From NCBI RefSeq assembly GCF_008579165.1, contig NZ_BKCN01000001.1: a DNA stretch of 64,000 nt. One strand, 5' to 3'. The notes beneath the pieces are model-generated. The model was not told where the DNA came from, searched no databases, and worked only from the letters and a program-made list of their open reading frames with translations. Positions 47,880 through 58,244 of the stretch are shown one piece after another; the stretch's first letter is position 1, and each line of letters starts with the position of its first letter. Source of the stretch: Iodidimonas nitroreducens (lineage in GTDB: Bacteria; Pseudomonadota; Alphaproteobacteria; Sphingomonadales; Rhodothalassiaceae). A program made the translations under genes and the position numbers.

Positions 47880-48986
47880 ATGGCCAAAGCCCCGATCATC
47901 CTTGGCATCGAAACATCCTGCGATGAAACGGCTGCCGCCCTTGTGGATGGGGAGCGGCGGATTTTATCCCATGCCCTGTGGAGCCAGATCGAGGCCCATG
48001 CCCTTTATGGCGGGGTGGTGCCCGAAATCGCCGCCCGCGCCCATGTCGATCATCTCGATCATCTGATCCGCAAGGCGCTTTTGGATGCCGAAATGAAGCT
48101 GGCCGATGTCGATGCCATTGCCGCCACCGCCGGGCCGGGGCTGATCGGCGGGGTGATGGTGGGGGTGGTGACGGCGAAAGCTTTGGCCTTTGGGGCGAAT
48201 AAGCCCTTCATCGCGATCAATCATCTGGAAGGCCATGCTTTATCGCCGCGTTTGTGCGCAGACATCGCCTTTCCCTATCTTTTATTGCTGATTTCGGGCG
48301 GCCATTGCCAGCTTCTGATCGTTGATGGCGTGGGCGCTTATGAGCGTTTGGGATCGACCATTGATGATGCCGCTGGCGAAGCTTTCGATAAAACCGCGAA
48401 ATTGCTGGGACTGGGCTATCCCGGCGGCCCGGCGATTGAACAGGCGGCCCTGAAGGGAGAGGTCACCCTGAAGGGAGAGATTGGCCGCTTTTCCCTGCCC
48501 CGCCCCCTGACCGATCAGCCGGGCTGCAATTTCAGCTTTTCCGGCCTGAAAACCGCCATCCGCCGCTGTGCCGAGCGGCTGGAAAGCGAACAGGGTGGCC
48601 TTTATGAGCGCGATATCAACGATCTGGCCGCCGCCACTCAGGCCGCCATCGGCGATTGCCTGATCAATCGCACCGATCATGCCATCAGCCGCTATCTCGA
48701 CAGCCGTGGGCCCAAAGCCCCGACTTTAGTGGTGGCGGGCGGGGTGGCCGCCAATGCCACCCTTAGATCGCGCCTTGAAACGCTGGCCCAAGGGCGCGGC
48801 CTTTCCTTTATGGCCCCGCCGCCATGGCTGTGTACCGATAATGGTGCGATGATCGCATGGGCCGGGCTGGAACGATTTTTATTGGGGCAAAATGATGGGC
48901 TGGCCGCCCCCGCCCGCCCGCGCTGGCCGCTGGATGAAACCGCGCCCCCCCTTTATGGCACCGGACAAAAAGGTGCAAAGGCCTGA
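47880..48986 (+). CDS. tsaD: tRNA N6-threonylcarbamoyladenosine transferase TsaD
   Basis: TsaD attaches threonylcarbamoyl to A37 of ANN-decoding tRNAs. LGIETSCDETAAALV, VPEIAARAHVDHLDHLIRKAL, GPGLIGGVMVG, the metal motif AINHLEGHALSPRL, LISGGHCQLLIV, GSTIDDAAGEAFDKTAKLLGLGYPGGPAIE and VVAGGVAANATLR are all present. Its 368 residues are a little above average, partly from an 18-bp duplication (LKGEVT LKGEI) near residue 192. The frame is intact. Confidence 0.97.
   Translation: MAKAPIILGIETSCDETAAALVDGERRILSHALWSQIEAHALYGGVVPEIAARAHVDHLDHLIRKALLDAEMKLADVDAIAATAGPGLIGGVMVGVVTAKALAFGANKPFIAINHLEGHALSPRLCADIAFPYLLLLISGGHCQLLIVDGVGAYERLGSTIDDAAGEAFDKTAKLLGLGYPGGPAIEQAALKGEVTLKGEIGRFSLPRPLTDQPGCNFSFSGLKTAIRRCAERLESEQGGLYERDINDLAAATQAAIGDCLINRTDHAISRYLDSRGPKAPTLVVAGGVAANATLRSRLETLAQGRGLSFMAPPPWLCTDNGAMIAWAGLERFLLGQNDGLAAPARPRWPLDETAPPLYGTGQKGAKA
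48450..48479. repeat. 18-bp tandem duplication in tsaD
   Basis: ctgaagggagag occurs twice, 18 bases apart, inserting six codons (LKGEVT) without breaking the frame. Confidence 0.85.
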
Positions 48987-49047
48987 TCATGCTCATCGAA
49001 TTCTTGCTTATGTGGCACTTTTCCGCCACCGTTCGGGGATGATTGAC

Positions 49048-50049
49048 ATGGGCCATAAATCGCTGGTGGGCATTGTGGGCGGCGGCGCCTGGGGCACGGC
49101 TTTGGGCTGCCTGATGGCGAAAAAAGGCCAATCCGTGCTTTTATGGGCACGCAATGAAGCGGTGATCGCGGATATCAACCAGCATCAGCGCAATCGCCTG
49201 TATCTGCCCGATATCCCCCTTGATCGCGCCTTGCGCGCCACATCACGGCTTGAGGATCTGACGCGGGCCGAGGTGCTTTTGCTGGTATGCCCGGCGCAAT
49301 ATCTGCGCGCCACCGCCAGCGCCCTTAGCCCCTTTATCAGCGCCGGGGTGCCGCTGGTGATCTGCGCCAAGGGGATCGAGCGTGAAAGCGGCGCCCTGAT
49401 GAGCACGGTTCTGGCCGAGCTTTTGCCCCACAATCCGGTGGCGGTTTTATCGGGGCCGAATTTTGCCGCCGAAGTGGCCCGGGGCCTGCCCGCCGCCGCC
49501 ACCCTTGCCACCGCCGATGAAAGCCTGGGCCACAGATTGGTGTCGATCATCGGCGGCCCCGCCTTTCGCCCCTATTATTCCCCCGATATCATTGGCGCCC
49601 AGATTGGCGGTGCGGTGAAAAATGTGCTGGCCATTGCCTGTGGCATGGTGGCCGGGCTGCAACTGGGCGAAAATGCCCGGGCGGCGCTGATCACCCGGGG
49701 GCTGGCGGAAATGAGCCGCTTTGGCATGGCTTTGGGGGCAAGGCAGGAAACCATGACCGGCCTATCGGGCATGGGCGATCTGATCCTCACCTGCATGTCG
49801 GGCCAATCGCGCAATATGTCATTGGGGATGGCTTTGGGGGAAGGCCGCAAGATGGCCGATATCTTGAAGGAAAGGCGCAGCGTGGCCGAAGGGGCGGCCA
49901 GCGCCGATGTGGTGCAGATGCTGGCCGCCAAAGCCGGGGTGGATATGCCCATCGTCGATGCTGTTGTGGATATTTTGCATGATCGCGCCCAGGCCGCAAA
50001 TGTGGTGCAAAATCTTTTGAACCGTCCGTTCAGACATGAAGGAATATGA
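49048..50049 (+). CDS. gpsA: Glycerol-3-phosphate dehydrogenase [NAD(P)+]
   Basis: GpsA makes glycerol 3-phosphate for phospholipids. The NAD-binding start is VGIVGGGAWGTALGCLMA, then LVICAKGIERESGALM, VLSGPNFAAEVARGLPAAATLA, the catalytic Lys in IGGAVKNVLAIACGMVAG, GLSGMGDLILTC, and RRSVAEGAAS. I prefer ATG 49048 (GGGGA eight bases before) over 49039. It follows tsaD and precedes yciI, a standard order. Confidence 0.96.
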   Translation: MGHKSLVGIVGGGAWGTALGCLMAKKGQSVLLWARNEAVIADINQHQRNRLYLPDIPLDRALRATSRLEDLTRAEVLLLVCPAQYLRATASALSPFISAGVPLVICAKGIERESGALMSTVLAELLPHNPVAVLSGPNFAAEVARGLPAAATLATADESLGHRLVSIIGGPAFRPYYSPDIIGAQIGGAVKNVLAIACGMVAGLQLGENARAALITRGLAEMSRFGMALGARQETMTGLSGMGDLILTCMSGQSRNMSLGMALGEGRKMADILKERRSVAEGAASADVVQMLAAKAGVDMPIVDAVVDILHDRAQAANVVQNLLNRPFRHEGI

Positions 50050-50053
50050 AGCC

Positions 50054-50349
50054 ATGCTGTTTGTGATTCTGGCCACCGACAAAGACAATGGCAGCGCCAT
50101 CAGGGCTACCACCCGCGCCGCCCATCTGAGCTATCTGGAAGGCGCGGGCGAGCGGCTGAAGCTGGCAGGCCCCTTGCGCGATGATGCCGACAAGCCCATC
50201 GGATCGATGATCGTGATCGATGCCGCTTCCCAAACCGCCGCCCGGCTTTTTGCCGAAAATGATCCTATGCCAAGGCCGGGCTTTTCCAGCAGGTGCAGAT
50301 CACCCCCTTTGTGGCGGTGACCGGACGCTGGGCAAAATTTGAAGGCTGA
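50054..50349 (+). CDS. YciI family protein, one frameshift
   Basis: This small ferredoxin-like-fold protein of about 97 residues has MLFVILATDKDNGSAIRA, RAAHLSYLEGAGERLKLAGPLRDD, IVIDAASQTAARLFAENDP. Near 50265 a C is lost; restored, the end reads YAKAGLFQQVQITPFVAVTG and closes at 50349, the usual YciI terminus. It follows gpsA, as in many Alphaproteobacteria. Members show weak dehydratase-like activity in other systems; the role here is unknown. The in-frame ATG at 50036 is an alternative start. Confidence 0.85.
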
Positions 50350-50515
50350 GGCCCGCACGGCGCCCTCATCAATATTTTCTAGGCATCAGGGCAAGATTTC
50401 ATCGTTTGCCGTGATGGCCATAAATCCATAGCTGTCATCCCATGAATGGGTGTTTGTTGCCTCAGCTTTGATGACTGATCGGCCCAAACTCCACAGGTCT
50501 TTTTAGAAAGCCGGG
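50350..50515. other. Intergenic region before the sulfur operon
   Basis: These 166 bp should contain the cysG promoter. I found no riboswitch, clear operator or terminator in it. Confidence 0.4.
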
Positions 50516-51987
50516 ATGATGGAAAGTCTGCCAATCTTTTTCAGAATGGCTGATCGTCAGGTGCTACTGGTGGGGGATGGTGAACCCGCCCGCGCCAAAT
50601 TGCGCCTGCTTTTGAAAACCCCCGCCAAAATCAAATGGGTCTTAAGCGACCCCGAACTCGCCGATGCAGCACGGGCGGATTTTGCCGGAACCCCATCGCT
50701 GGTCATTTCGGTCATCGGCGCGGGCCGGATCACGGCAGGCGATCTGGAAGGCATGTCATTAATCTATGGCGCTTATGGCGAAGCCGGGCCGGATCAGCAT
50801 CTGGCCGCTTTGGCGCGCCGGGCGGGTATCCCCATCAATATCGTGGATCGCCCCGATCTGTGCGATTTCACCACCCCCGCCATTGTGGATCGCAGCCCCT
50901 TGCTGGTGGCGATTTCCACCGGCGGCGCAGCACCTGTTTTCGGCCGCCGTCTGCGCGCCATGATCGAGCGGCTTTTGCCGCAGGGCATTGGCCATCTGGT
51001 GGGCCGCGCTGGCGCCTTTCGCGGGCGGCTGGCGGAAATTTTACCCAGCCAAGGGGCGCGGCGGCGTTTTTGGGATCGGCTTTTTGACAGCACGAACCCC
51101 CAGCATCTGGTGGGATTGGATGAACCGGCCTTTACCCGCCATCTGGAAGATCTGGCCCATGAGGCCATGAGCGAGCAGAAGCGCGGCCATGTGCAGCTTG
51201 TGGGGGCTGGCCCCGGCGATCCCGAGCTTTTGACCCTGAAGGCCCAGCGCGCCCTGCAACAGGCCGATGTCATTTTATATGATCATCTGGTGAGCCCTGC
51301 GGTGCTTGATTTTGCAAGGCGCGATGCTGAATTCATCGCCGTGGGCAAGCGCCGGGGGGATCATGGCAAAGGCCAGCCCCATATCCATGATCTGATGGTG
51401 CGCCATGCCCGCGCCGGCCGCCATGTGGTGCGCCTCAAAAGCGGCGATCCGCTGATTTTTGGCCGGGCTGGCGAGGAAATCGCCGCCCTCAGGGCCCTTG
51501 ATATCGAAGTGGAGCTGGTACCCGGCATCACCGCCCTTTCGGGCAGTGCGGCAACCGCCCAGATCCCCCTCACCCATCGCGATCATGCCTCGGCCATCAC
51601 CCTTGTCACCGGGCAGGTGCGCGCGGTTCATCCCTTGATTGGCGGGCGCTGGCTGGCCCGGATCGCACATTAGCGATTTATATGGGGCTCAATACCGCCC
51701 CCAATATCACGGCGGCACTTCTGGCGGATGGCATCGCCCCGCAGCTTCCGGTGGCGGTGATCGAAAATGGCACCCGCCCGGATGAACGCCGCTTTTACGG
51801 CCCCTTGCGCGATCTGCCCGATCTGGTAACCCGCCATGCCATCAAAAGCCCGGCACTGATCCTGATCGGCGCGGTTGTCCCGCTGGCCCGGGATTGGTCG
51901 CAAAACCGGTCAGCTTCATCATCGCCCGAATTTCATGATCCGGTGGCTGCAGCCTTGTCTGTGGCAACCCTTGCCCTTGCTGGTTGA
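50516..51987 (+). CDS. cysG: Siroheme synthase CysG, one frameshift
   Basis: CysG combines precorrin-2 dehydrogenase/ferrochelatase and uroporphyrinogen-III methyltransferase, making siroheme for CysI. The N-terminal half has LPIFFRMADRQVLLVGDG and VDRPDLCDFTTPAIVDRSPL. The methyltransferase half has VQLVGAGPGDPELLTLKAQRAL, ADVILYDHLVS, VRLKSGDPLIFGRAGEEI and ELVPGITALSGSAA. The frame changes near 51627; one restored G gives GSSLDWRALAGPDRTLAIYMGL, after which GTRPDERRFYG is in frame. It is the first gene of the sulfite-reduction operon. Confidence 0.92.
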
Positions 51988-51998
51988 AGGATAATTTT

Positions 51999-52328
51999 AT
52001 GGCCGATTTGAAACCCGCTTCATCGCAGATGATTTCCGCCAATGATCTGTGGACCGGTCAGGTGGTCTTTCTCACCCGCGCGGCAAGCTGGACCACCGAT
52101 CCCGCCCGCGCCGCACTGAGCGAAAGCGCCGAAGACAGCGAAGCCTTGCTCGGCCTGGCGGCACAATCCAATGCCCGGGCCGAAGTGGAACTGGTGCATC
52201 TGATCGCCGCCAGCCTGCGCGATGACGGCACGCCCTGGCCCAGCCGCAATCGCGAGGATATCCGCGCCCTGGGGCCCACGGTTCGCCGCGATCTTGGCTA
52301 TCAGGCCGAAGTCCGACCCACGCTCTAG
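51999..52328 (+). CDS. DUF2849 family protein
   Basis: This 109-residue protein has MISANDLWTGQVVFLTRAASW and a helical middle, ending in VRRDLGYQAEVRPTL. DUF2849 genes sit between cysG and cysI in Alphaproteobacteria, and the product is presumed to assist sulfite reduction. It starts 11 bp after cysG behind GAAGGA. Its molecular role is unknown. Confidence 0.88.
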   Translation: MADLKPASSQMISANDLWTGQVVFLTRAASWTTDPARAALSESAEDSEALLGLAAQSNARAEVELVHLIAASLRDDGTPWPSRNREDIRALGPTVRRDLGYQAEVRPTL

Positions 52329-52357
52329 ACCCGTCAGATTTTTCAGGACCAAAGTTT

Positions 52358-54013
52358 ATGTATCGCTATGACGATTATGATCAGACCCTGGTGAACCAGC
52401 GCATCGCCGATTTCCGCGATGCCGTGGCGCGCCGCCTGTCTGGCCATTTGAGCGAGGAAGAATTCAAGCTGATCCGCCAGATGAACGGTGTTTATCTGCA
52501 ATTACACGCTTATATGCTGCGCGTGGCCATTCCTTATGGCTCGCTCGATAGCCGCCAGATGCACAAGCTGGCGCATATTGCCCGCATTTATGACAAGGGC
52601 TATGGCCATTTCACCACGCGGCAGAATATCCAGTATAATTGGCCATCCTTGCGCGAAATGCCCGATCTGCTTCAGGAACTGGCAGCCGTGCAGATGCACG
52701 CCATTCAAACATCGGGCAATCTGATCCGCAATGTGACCGCCGATCAATATGCCGGGGCCACTGCCGAAGAGGTGGATGACCCCCGCCCCTATGCCGAATT
52801 GATCCGGCAATGGTCGACCTTGCACCCGGAATTTTCCTTTTTGCCGCGCAAGTTCAAAATTGCGGTCACCGCCTCGGCAACGGATCGCACAGCGGTGAAA
52901 TTTCACGATATCGGCCTTATTTTGCACGATGATCCCGAGCAGGGCCGGGGCTTTGAGGTGATCGTGGGGGGCGGCATGGGGCGCACGCCTTTCGTTGGCC
53001 CCAGCCTGCGCGATCATCTGCCCGAAGCCCAGATTCTCACCTATCTGGAAGCGGTTTTGCGGACCTATAATGAACTGGGGCGGCGCGATAATGCCTATAA
53101 GGCACGGATCAAGATTCTGGTTCATGAATTGGGCGCTGAAGCCTTCCGCACTTTGGTCGAGGACGAATTCGCCAAGCTTTTGCCCCAGGCCGATGATCTG
53201 CCCCAGGCCGAGCTTTTACGCATCCGCGAGCGCTTCATCGTGCCGGAGCTTGATGCCCTGCCGGCCCGCGATCCGGGCTTTGACGCGGCTTATGAGAAAG
53301 ACGAGGACTTCCGCCAATGGGTGAAGGTGAACAGCGCCCCGCACAAGGTAGCGGGCTATATCATCGCCAATATCTCTCTCAAGCCCTATGGCGGGATTCC
53401 CGGGGATATTTCCGCCGATCAGATGGATCTGGTCGCCGATCTGGCAGAGCGCTATGGCCATGATGAAATCCGCGCCACCCATGCCCAGAATCTGGTGCTG
53501 CCGCATGTGAAACTGCGCGATCTTTACGACATCTGGCAGGCGCTGAGCGTGGCGGGCCTTGGCACCGCCAATCTGGATCGGGCGAGCGACATCATCGCCT
53601 GCCCCGGCCTTGATTATTGTGTGCTGGCCAATGCCCGTTCGATCCCCATTGCGCAGGAAATCTCGAAGCGCTTTGCCGCCAAGGGCCGCGAGGATCTGGT
53701 TGGCGAATTGAAGATCAAGATTTCCGGCTGCATCAATGCCTGCGGGCATCATCATGCCGGGCATATCGGGATTTTGGGCGTCGATCGCAAAGGCGAGGAA
53801 ATGTATCAGCTCACTTTGGGCGGTTCGGGCGATGAACAGGCCTCCATCGGCCAGATCACCGGGCGTGGTTTTGATGAGGCGGGCATTGTCGATGCCGTTG
53901 ATACGGTGGTCGAAACCTATCTTGGCCATCGCGAGGATCACGAGACTTTTCTGGAAACCTATCGCCGGCTGGGCCCGGCACCCTTCAAGGAGGCGCTTTA
54001 TGGAACGGCTTGA
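52358..54013 (+). CDS. cysI: Sulfite reductase hemoprotein (nitrite/sulfite reductase family)
   Basis: The enzyme reduces sulfite to sulfide with siroheme and a 4Fe-4S cluster. It has 551 residues in an intact frame: IYDKGYGHFTTRQNIQYNW, TSGNLIRNVTADQYAG, PRKFKIAVTAS, GFEVIVGGGMGRTP, and cluster ligands in CPGLDYCVLANARS and KISGCINACGHHHAGHIGILG. No flavoprotein subunit gene is adjacent, so ferredoxin or another small carrier probably supplies electrons. It overlaps the DUF934 gene by 14 bp. Confidence 0.94.
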   Translation: MYRYDDYDQTLVNQRIADFRDAVARRLSGHLSEEEFKLIRQMNGVYLQLHAYMLRVAIPYGSLDSRQMHKLAHIARIYDKGYGHFTTRQNIQYNWPSLREMPDLLQELAAVQMHAIQTSGNLIRNVTADQYAGATAEEVDDPRPYAELIRQWSTLHPEFSFLPRKFKIAVTASATDRTAVKFHDIGLILHDDPEQGRGFEVIVGGGMGRTPFVGPSLRDHLPEAQILTYLEAVLRTYNELGRRDNAYKARIKILVHELGAEAFRTLVEDEFAKLLPQADDLPQAELLRIRERFIVPELDALPARDPGFDAAYEKDEDFRQWVKVNSAPHKVAGYIIANISLKPYGGIPGDISADQMDLVADLAERYGHDEIRATHAQNLVLPHVKLRDLYDIWQALSVAGLGTANLDRASDIIACPGLDYCVLANARSIPIAQEISKRFAAKGREDLVGELKIKISGCINACGHHHAGHIGILGVDRKGEEMYQLTLGGSGDEQASIGQITGRGFDEAGIVDAVDTVVETYLGHREDHETFLETYRRLGPAPFKEALYGTA

Positions 54014-54521
54014 TCTTCGGAAATTGACCGGGGCGCATCTCAAACCCTATCGCAGCATCGATGATGAGGCCCCCCTGCCCGATGAAGGCGGAGTGTTGGT
54101 GAGCCTTGCCCGGCTGAAAAGGGATCGCGCGGCGCTGGCGGCCCGCAAAAGCCCCTATGGGCTTCTGGTGAATGGCGATGAAAAAGCCGCCCATCTCGCT
54201 CCCCATCTCGAAGATTTGGCGGTGATCGCCATCAATTTTGGCAAGTTCAGCGATGGTCGTGGCTTTTCCCTTGCCCATCGTTTGCGCGAGGATCATGGCT
54301 TTTCCGGCGAAATCCGGGCCACCGGGGCGCTGATCGCCGATCATGCCGAATTTCTGCTGCGTTCGGGGGTGAGTTCGGTGGAATTGGCCGATCCCATCAT
54401 CACTGCGCAGTTCATCAAGCGGCTGAAGCTTTATTCCGTATGGTATCAAGATGCCCATGATGCGCGCCCCACGGCTTTGGAACTGCGCCATGGGCGGACA
54501 AGAAAAAGGCTGGCTTCATGA
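54000..54521 (+). CDS. DUF934 family protein
   Basis: This 173-residue protein shows the DUF934 core FGKFSDGRGFSLAHRLREDHGFSGEIRATG and LIADHAEFLLRSGVSSVEL. It always accompanies cysI in this operon type and is thought to be an accessory of sulfite reduction. The start overlaps the cysI end and the stop overlaps cysH, so the three are translationally coupled. Confidence 0.92.
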   Translation: MERLDLRKLTGAHLKPYRSIDDEAPLPDEGGVLVSLARLKRDRAALAARKSPYGLLVNGDEKAAHLAPHLEDLAVIAINFGKFSDGRGFSLAHRLREDHGFSGEIRATGALIADHAEFLLRSGVSSVELADPIITAQFIKRLKLYSVWYQDAHDARPTALELRHGRTRKRLAS

Positions 54522-55252
54522 GTTTCCTTGATCCCGATCTGTCCGGCCCTTGGGCGGCGGTGCTGGCGGATCGCTATGCCCGCGCCGATAGCGTGAGCCT
54601 GCTCAGGGCGATGATTTTAGATGTTTTTCCGGGCCGTATCACGCTGGTTTCCTCTTTTGGGGCCGAATCCGCCGTGCTGTTGCATATGGTATCGCGGATC
54701 GATCCCGATCTGCCGGTGGTTTTCATCGATACCGGCAAGCTTTTTGGCGAAACCAAACGCTATCGCGATCAGTTGACCCGGCATCTGGGGCTGCGCAATC
54801 TTCAGATCATCACCCCCGATCCGGCGCGGCTGAAGGCGCAGGACCCCGATGGCATGCTGTTTTCCCGGAAACCGGATGCCTGCTGCTTCTGGCGCAAGGT
54901 CGAGCCCTTGGAGCGCGCTTTGGCAGGCTATGGTGCGTGGATTTCCGGCCGCAAGCAATTTCATGGCGGGGCGCGCGCCGATCTGCAGCGTTTTGAAGCG
55001 GTGGATAAACGCATCAAGATCAGCCCCCTTGCGGGATGGACGCGCGATCAAATCGCCGCCTATTTCACAGCCCATGATCTGCCCCCCCATCCTTTGGAGG
55101 GAGAAGGTTATCTTTCCATCGGCTGCATGCCCTGCACCGCGCGGGCAGAGTCTGGCGCTTCGGTCCGCTCGGGCCGCTGGCAGGGGCTGGATAAAACCGA
55201 ATGCGGGATCCATTTATCCCTTTCAGAAGCGCGAAAGCGGGCCAATCTTTGA
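54518..55252 (+). CDS. cysH: Phosphoadenylyl/adenylyl-sulfate reductase
   Basis: CysH reduces activated sulfate to sulfite. Its 244 residues contain LVSSFGAESAVLLHMV (the PP-loop), VVFIDTGKLFGETKRYRD, SRKPDACCFWRKVEPL, WISGRKQFH, GCMPCTARAESGASVRSGRW, and the thiol ECGIH at the end. The CC and CxxC pairs predict a 4Fe-4S cluster, typical of the APS-accepting class. It overlaps DUF934 by 4 bp. It ends the operon. Confidence 0.94.
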   Translation: MSFLDPDLSGPWAAVLADRYARADSVSLLRAMILDVFPGRITLVSSFGAESAVLLHMVSRIDPDLPVVFIDTGKLFGETKRYRDQLTRHLGLRNLQIITPDPARLKAQDPDGMLFSRKPDACCFWRKVEPLERALAGYGAWISGRKQFHGGARADLQRFEAVDKRIKISPLAGWTRDQIAAYFTAHDLPPHPLEGEGYLSIGCMPCTARAESGASVRSGRWQGLDKTECGIHLSLSEARKRANL

Positions 55253-55355
55253 TTGGGGCTTGACGACAGGCGATGAGGGGCACATCAAAAGCACAGCAAA
55301 GGTGCCGCCCATCGGCCTTTTGCCCCATGCAATAAGAATTGGAACGATCCCGATC

Positions 55356-56315
55356 ATGGCGGATGACAGCACAAAACCCGGTGCGATCAGGCGGTTGCGT
55401 CGGTCGCAGCTTCCTCTCAATGCTTTGCGCGCCTTTGAGGCCGCAGCCCGGCATTTGTCGTTCAAAAAAGCCGCCGATGAACTGGCTGTGACCCCGGCGG
55501 CGGTGAGCCAGCAGATTCGCAGCCTTGAAGACTATCTGGGCATCCAGCTTTTTCGGCGCACCAGCCGCGCCCTTATCCTGACCGAACGTGCCCAGGATTC
55601 CCTTGAAGCCCTGCATCAGGGCTTTGATCTGATCGAAGATGCCTGCTCGATGCTGCAAAGCCCGGTCGATGACAATATCCTCAAGGTTTCGGTCTCCCCG
55701 TCTTTTGCCGCAAAATGGCTGATTCCCCGGCTGGAACGCTATTATGAAGAGCATGCCGATGTGGTGGTGAAAATTTCGGCCAGCAATGAACTGACCGATT
55801 TTTCAAAAGAAGATACCGATCTCGCCATCCGCTATGGCCCCGGCCACTATCCCGGCCTTTATGTGGAAGAGCTGATGCGCGAAGAGGTGTTTCCCGTATG
55901 CTCGCCCAAGCTCATCACCGGGGAAAATGCGGTTAAAATGCCGCAGGATATGGCGCTTTTAACCCTTATTCATGATGACAGCTCATTAGATGATGAAAGC
56001 AATCCCACCTGGCCCATGTGGCTGAAAGCCGCCGGGGTGAAGGTGGGGGATGGCCAGCGGGCCCTGCATTTCAACCAGACCGCTTTGGCCATCGAAGCGG
56101 CCATTGCCGGACGCGGGGTGGCCTTGGCCAAGCGCACGCTGGCGGAAACCGATCTGAAACAGGGGCGGCTGGTGCGCCCCTTCAGCGAATCCCATCCGGT
56201 GGATTTTGCCTATTATATGGTGTGCCCCGATCAGAAGAAAAACCTGATCAAGGTCACGAGCTTCATGGATTGGCTGCGCTATGAAGCCTGCCAATCCTGG
56301 GCCTGGGAAATTTAA
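55356..56315 (+). CDS. LysR-family regulator (GcvA-like)
   Basis: The start at 55356 gives 319 residues. The winged helix begins LPLNALRAFEAAARHLSFKKAADELAVTPAAVSQQI, then LEDYLGIQLFRRTSRALIL. The effector domain has VSVSPSFAAKWLIPRLERYY, DLAIRYGPGHYPGLY, and AAIAGRGVALAKRTL, all GcvA-type. It follows cysH by about 100 bp in the same direction. Control of the sulfur operon is possible, but the GcvA subgroup has many targets. Confidence 0.9.
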   Translation: MADDSTKPGAIRRLRRSQLPLNALRAFEAAARHLSFKKAADELAVTPAAVSQQIRSLEDYLGIQLFRRTSRALILTERAQDSLEALHQGFDLIEDACSMLQSPVDDNILKVSVSPSFAAKWLIPRLERYYEEHADVVVKISASNELTDFSKEDTDLAIRYGPGHYPGLYVEELMREEVFPVCSPKLITGENAVKMPQDMALLTLIHDDSSLDDESNPTWPMWLKAAGVKVGDGQRALHFNQTALAIEAAIAGRGVALAKRTLAETDLKQGRLVRPFSESHPVDFAYYMVCPDQKKNLIKVTSFMDWLRYEACQSWAWEI

Positions 56316-56331
56316 ACAGCCCTAAACAGAC

Positions 56332-58244
56332 CTAAACAGCCTTGGCCGAGACCGCGCGCAGGCAGCGGCCATAGCCCTGATCCTTGCCCAATTGGGGCGA
56401 AAAGTGGCCATCGCGCCACGCCACGCGGCCATTGATCAGCACCAGATCAACCACCCCATCGGATCGGTTGACCCGCTGATGATAGCCAAATTCCGGGCGC
56501 TGGATCAGCTGATTATGGGCTTCGCTTTCATAGGCGGCCAAGGCCTCGGGATTGATCAGCACCAGATCGGCGCGCGCGCCTTTTCCAGCCGACCGGCATC
56601 GATGCCAAAAAAATCGGCAGGCTCGCGGGTGAGCCGGGCCACCGTATAGGCCACCGCATTTTCAGCCTGGGCAATCTTCAAAGCCCTGAGATTACCATCA
56701 TAAAAGGCCATATTGGTGAGATGCGCCCCGGAATCATTGAAGCCGGGCAGAAAAAGCGGATCCATCACCAGATCGCGCACCACCTTTGGATCCCGATTGG
56801 CGCTGACGATCGACCAGCATAAATCCGTATCGCAATGGGCCAGAAGGGCGATCAGAAAAGCCGCCTCATCCCGCGCGCCGGATGCCAGATCATCAAGAGC
56901 GGTAAAAGCCTCGGCCTCGGCCTCGGACCGGGCCTGATCCTCGCCCGCACCCACCGCCCGCCAATGGCGATAAAGGCTGCCCATATCACGGCCCGCCCAT
57001 TCGGCCACCGGGGCATAATCGATCTCCATATCCGCGAGATTGCGGCTGATGGCATAATCCTCGCGCCGCAAGATGCGCTTTAGCCGCGCAAAAGAAACAC
57101 CACTTTTCCCGGCCCGCCACATCGCCCGGAATTCTGCCTGCCAATGGGGATCGGCCAGAATCGCCCGGCGGGCGGCACGATCATCAAGATCGGGCTCATT
57201 CAACCGGCGCAGGCTGGGAATTTCTTCCGCCAAAGGGGTGAGCGGCCCTTCGGCCCAAACCCGAAAGGGGGCAGCCAGCGCCTGCATCCGAAACGATCCA
57301 CGCACAAAACGGCTGTTCAATAGCCGCGCCATCAGCCGCGCCAGCACCACCAGCCCTTTATTGCTCGCCACATCGATGGCGGCCACCGCAGTGAGCTTTA
57401 AAGGCTTGCCATAAAAACGCCCGCTGCTAAGGAAAAACGTGCGCAAAACCTCGAGGGGGCGATCCTTGGGCGGGGTCGCCTGCCAGACCCTTTGATGCGC
57501 CCGCACAATATCGGTGAGCCGCCGCAATTCAGCAAAACGGCCATATTGCGCCGGAATACGGCTGCGTTCATGGGGGCGATTGGCCAGATAATGAAAGGGC
57601 AAGGCATCGGTGGAAAAACCGGCATAGCCTTCGGCCATGGCCTTTTGCAAAAGCGCTTCCATCTTCGCGATTTCAGCATCATCGGGATCGCGGCTGATGC
57701 TGTTGTGCAGGCCCATCACCTCGATCCGCAGCATCGAATGGGGCAAAAGGGGCACCATATTGGGGCCAAGGGGCAGCTGCTCGAGATGCGCCAGATAATC
57801 AGCGCTCGTTTGCCATATTGCCTTATCGGCCACGGCCTTCAGGATCGGCTTGGGAATATTTTCCACCCGGGCAAAACAATCCACCACCGGATCCTGCCCG
57901 TCGCGGCGCTGATGGCCATAAGCCAGCCCCAGGGAACAATTCGCCACAACCACCGTGGTTGTGCCATGGCGCACGGCTTCGGGCAAAGCCGGGGCAATTT
58001 CGGCTTCCAGATCGAAATGGGTGTGAATATCAAGCAAGCCGGGCATCAGCCAGCGGCCCTGGGCTTCGATGATCGTTGCGCCCATATCATCGGGGGCGGC
58101 AAGATCGGGGGCGGCAAGGTCGGGGCCGATTTCAGTAATCACACCCCCGGCCACCCGCACATCGGCAATGAAGGATGGGCCGCCAGTGCCATCATAAATC
58201 CGGGCCCCCCGGATCAGCAGATGGGGTGGTGGGGATGCTGTCAT
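56332..58244 (-). CDS. N-acyl-D-amino-acid deacylase-like amidohydrolase, one frameshift
   Basis: This metal-dependent amidohydrolase has about 637 residues. The N-terminal composite domain is LIRGARIYDGTGGPSFIADVRV, with a small DLAAP duplication. The metal site is MPGLLDIHTHFD, then TTVVVANCSLGLAY, and GYAGFSTDALPFHYLANRPH. FLPGFNDSGAHLTNMAFYDG follows near the C-terminus. The frame changes near 56580; one restored G gives LEKGARADLVLINPEALAAY. It overlaps the alpha/beta hydrolase gene by 4 bp. The substrate is uncertain: D-aminoacylase and related deacylases share this layout. Confidence 0.85.
58094..58124. repeat. 15-bp tandem duplication in the amidohydrolase gene
   Basis: gggggcggcaagatc and gggggcggcaaggtc lie side by side, encoding DLAAP twice. 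Confidence 0.8.
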
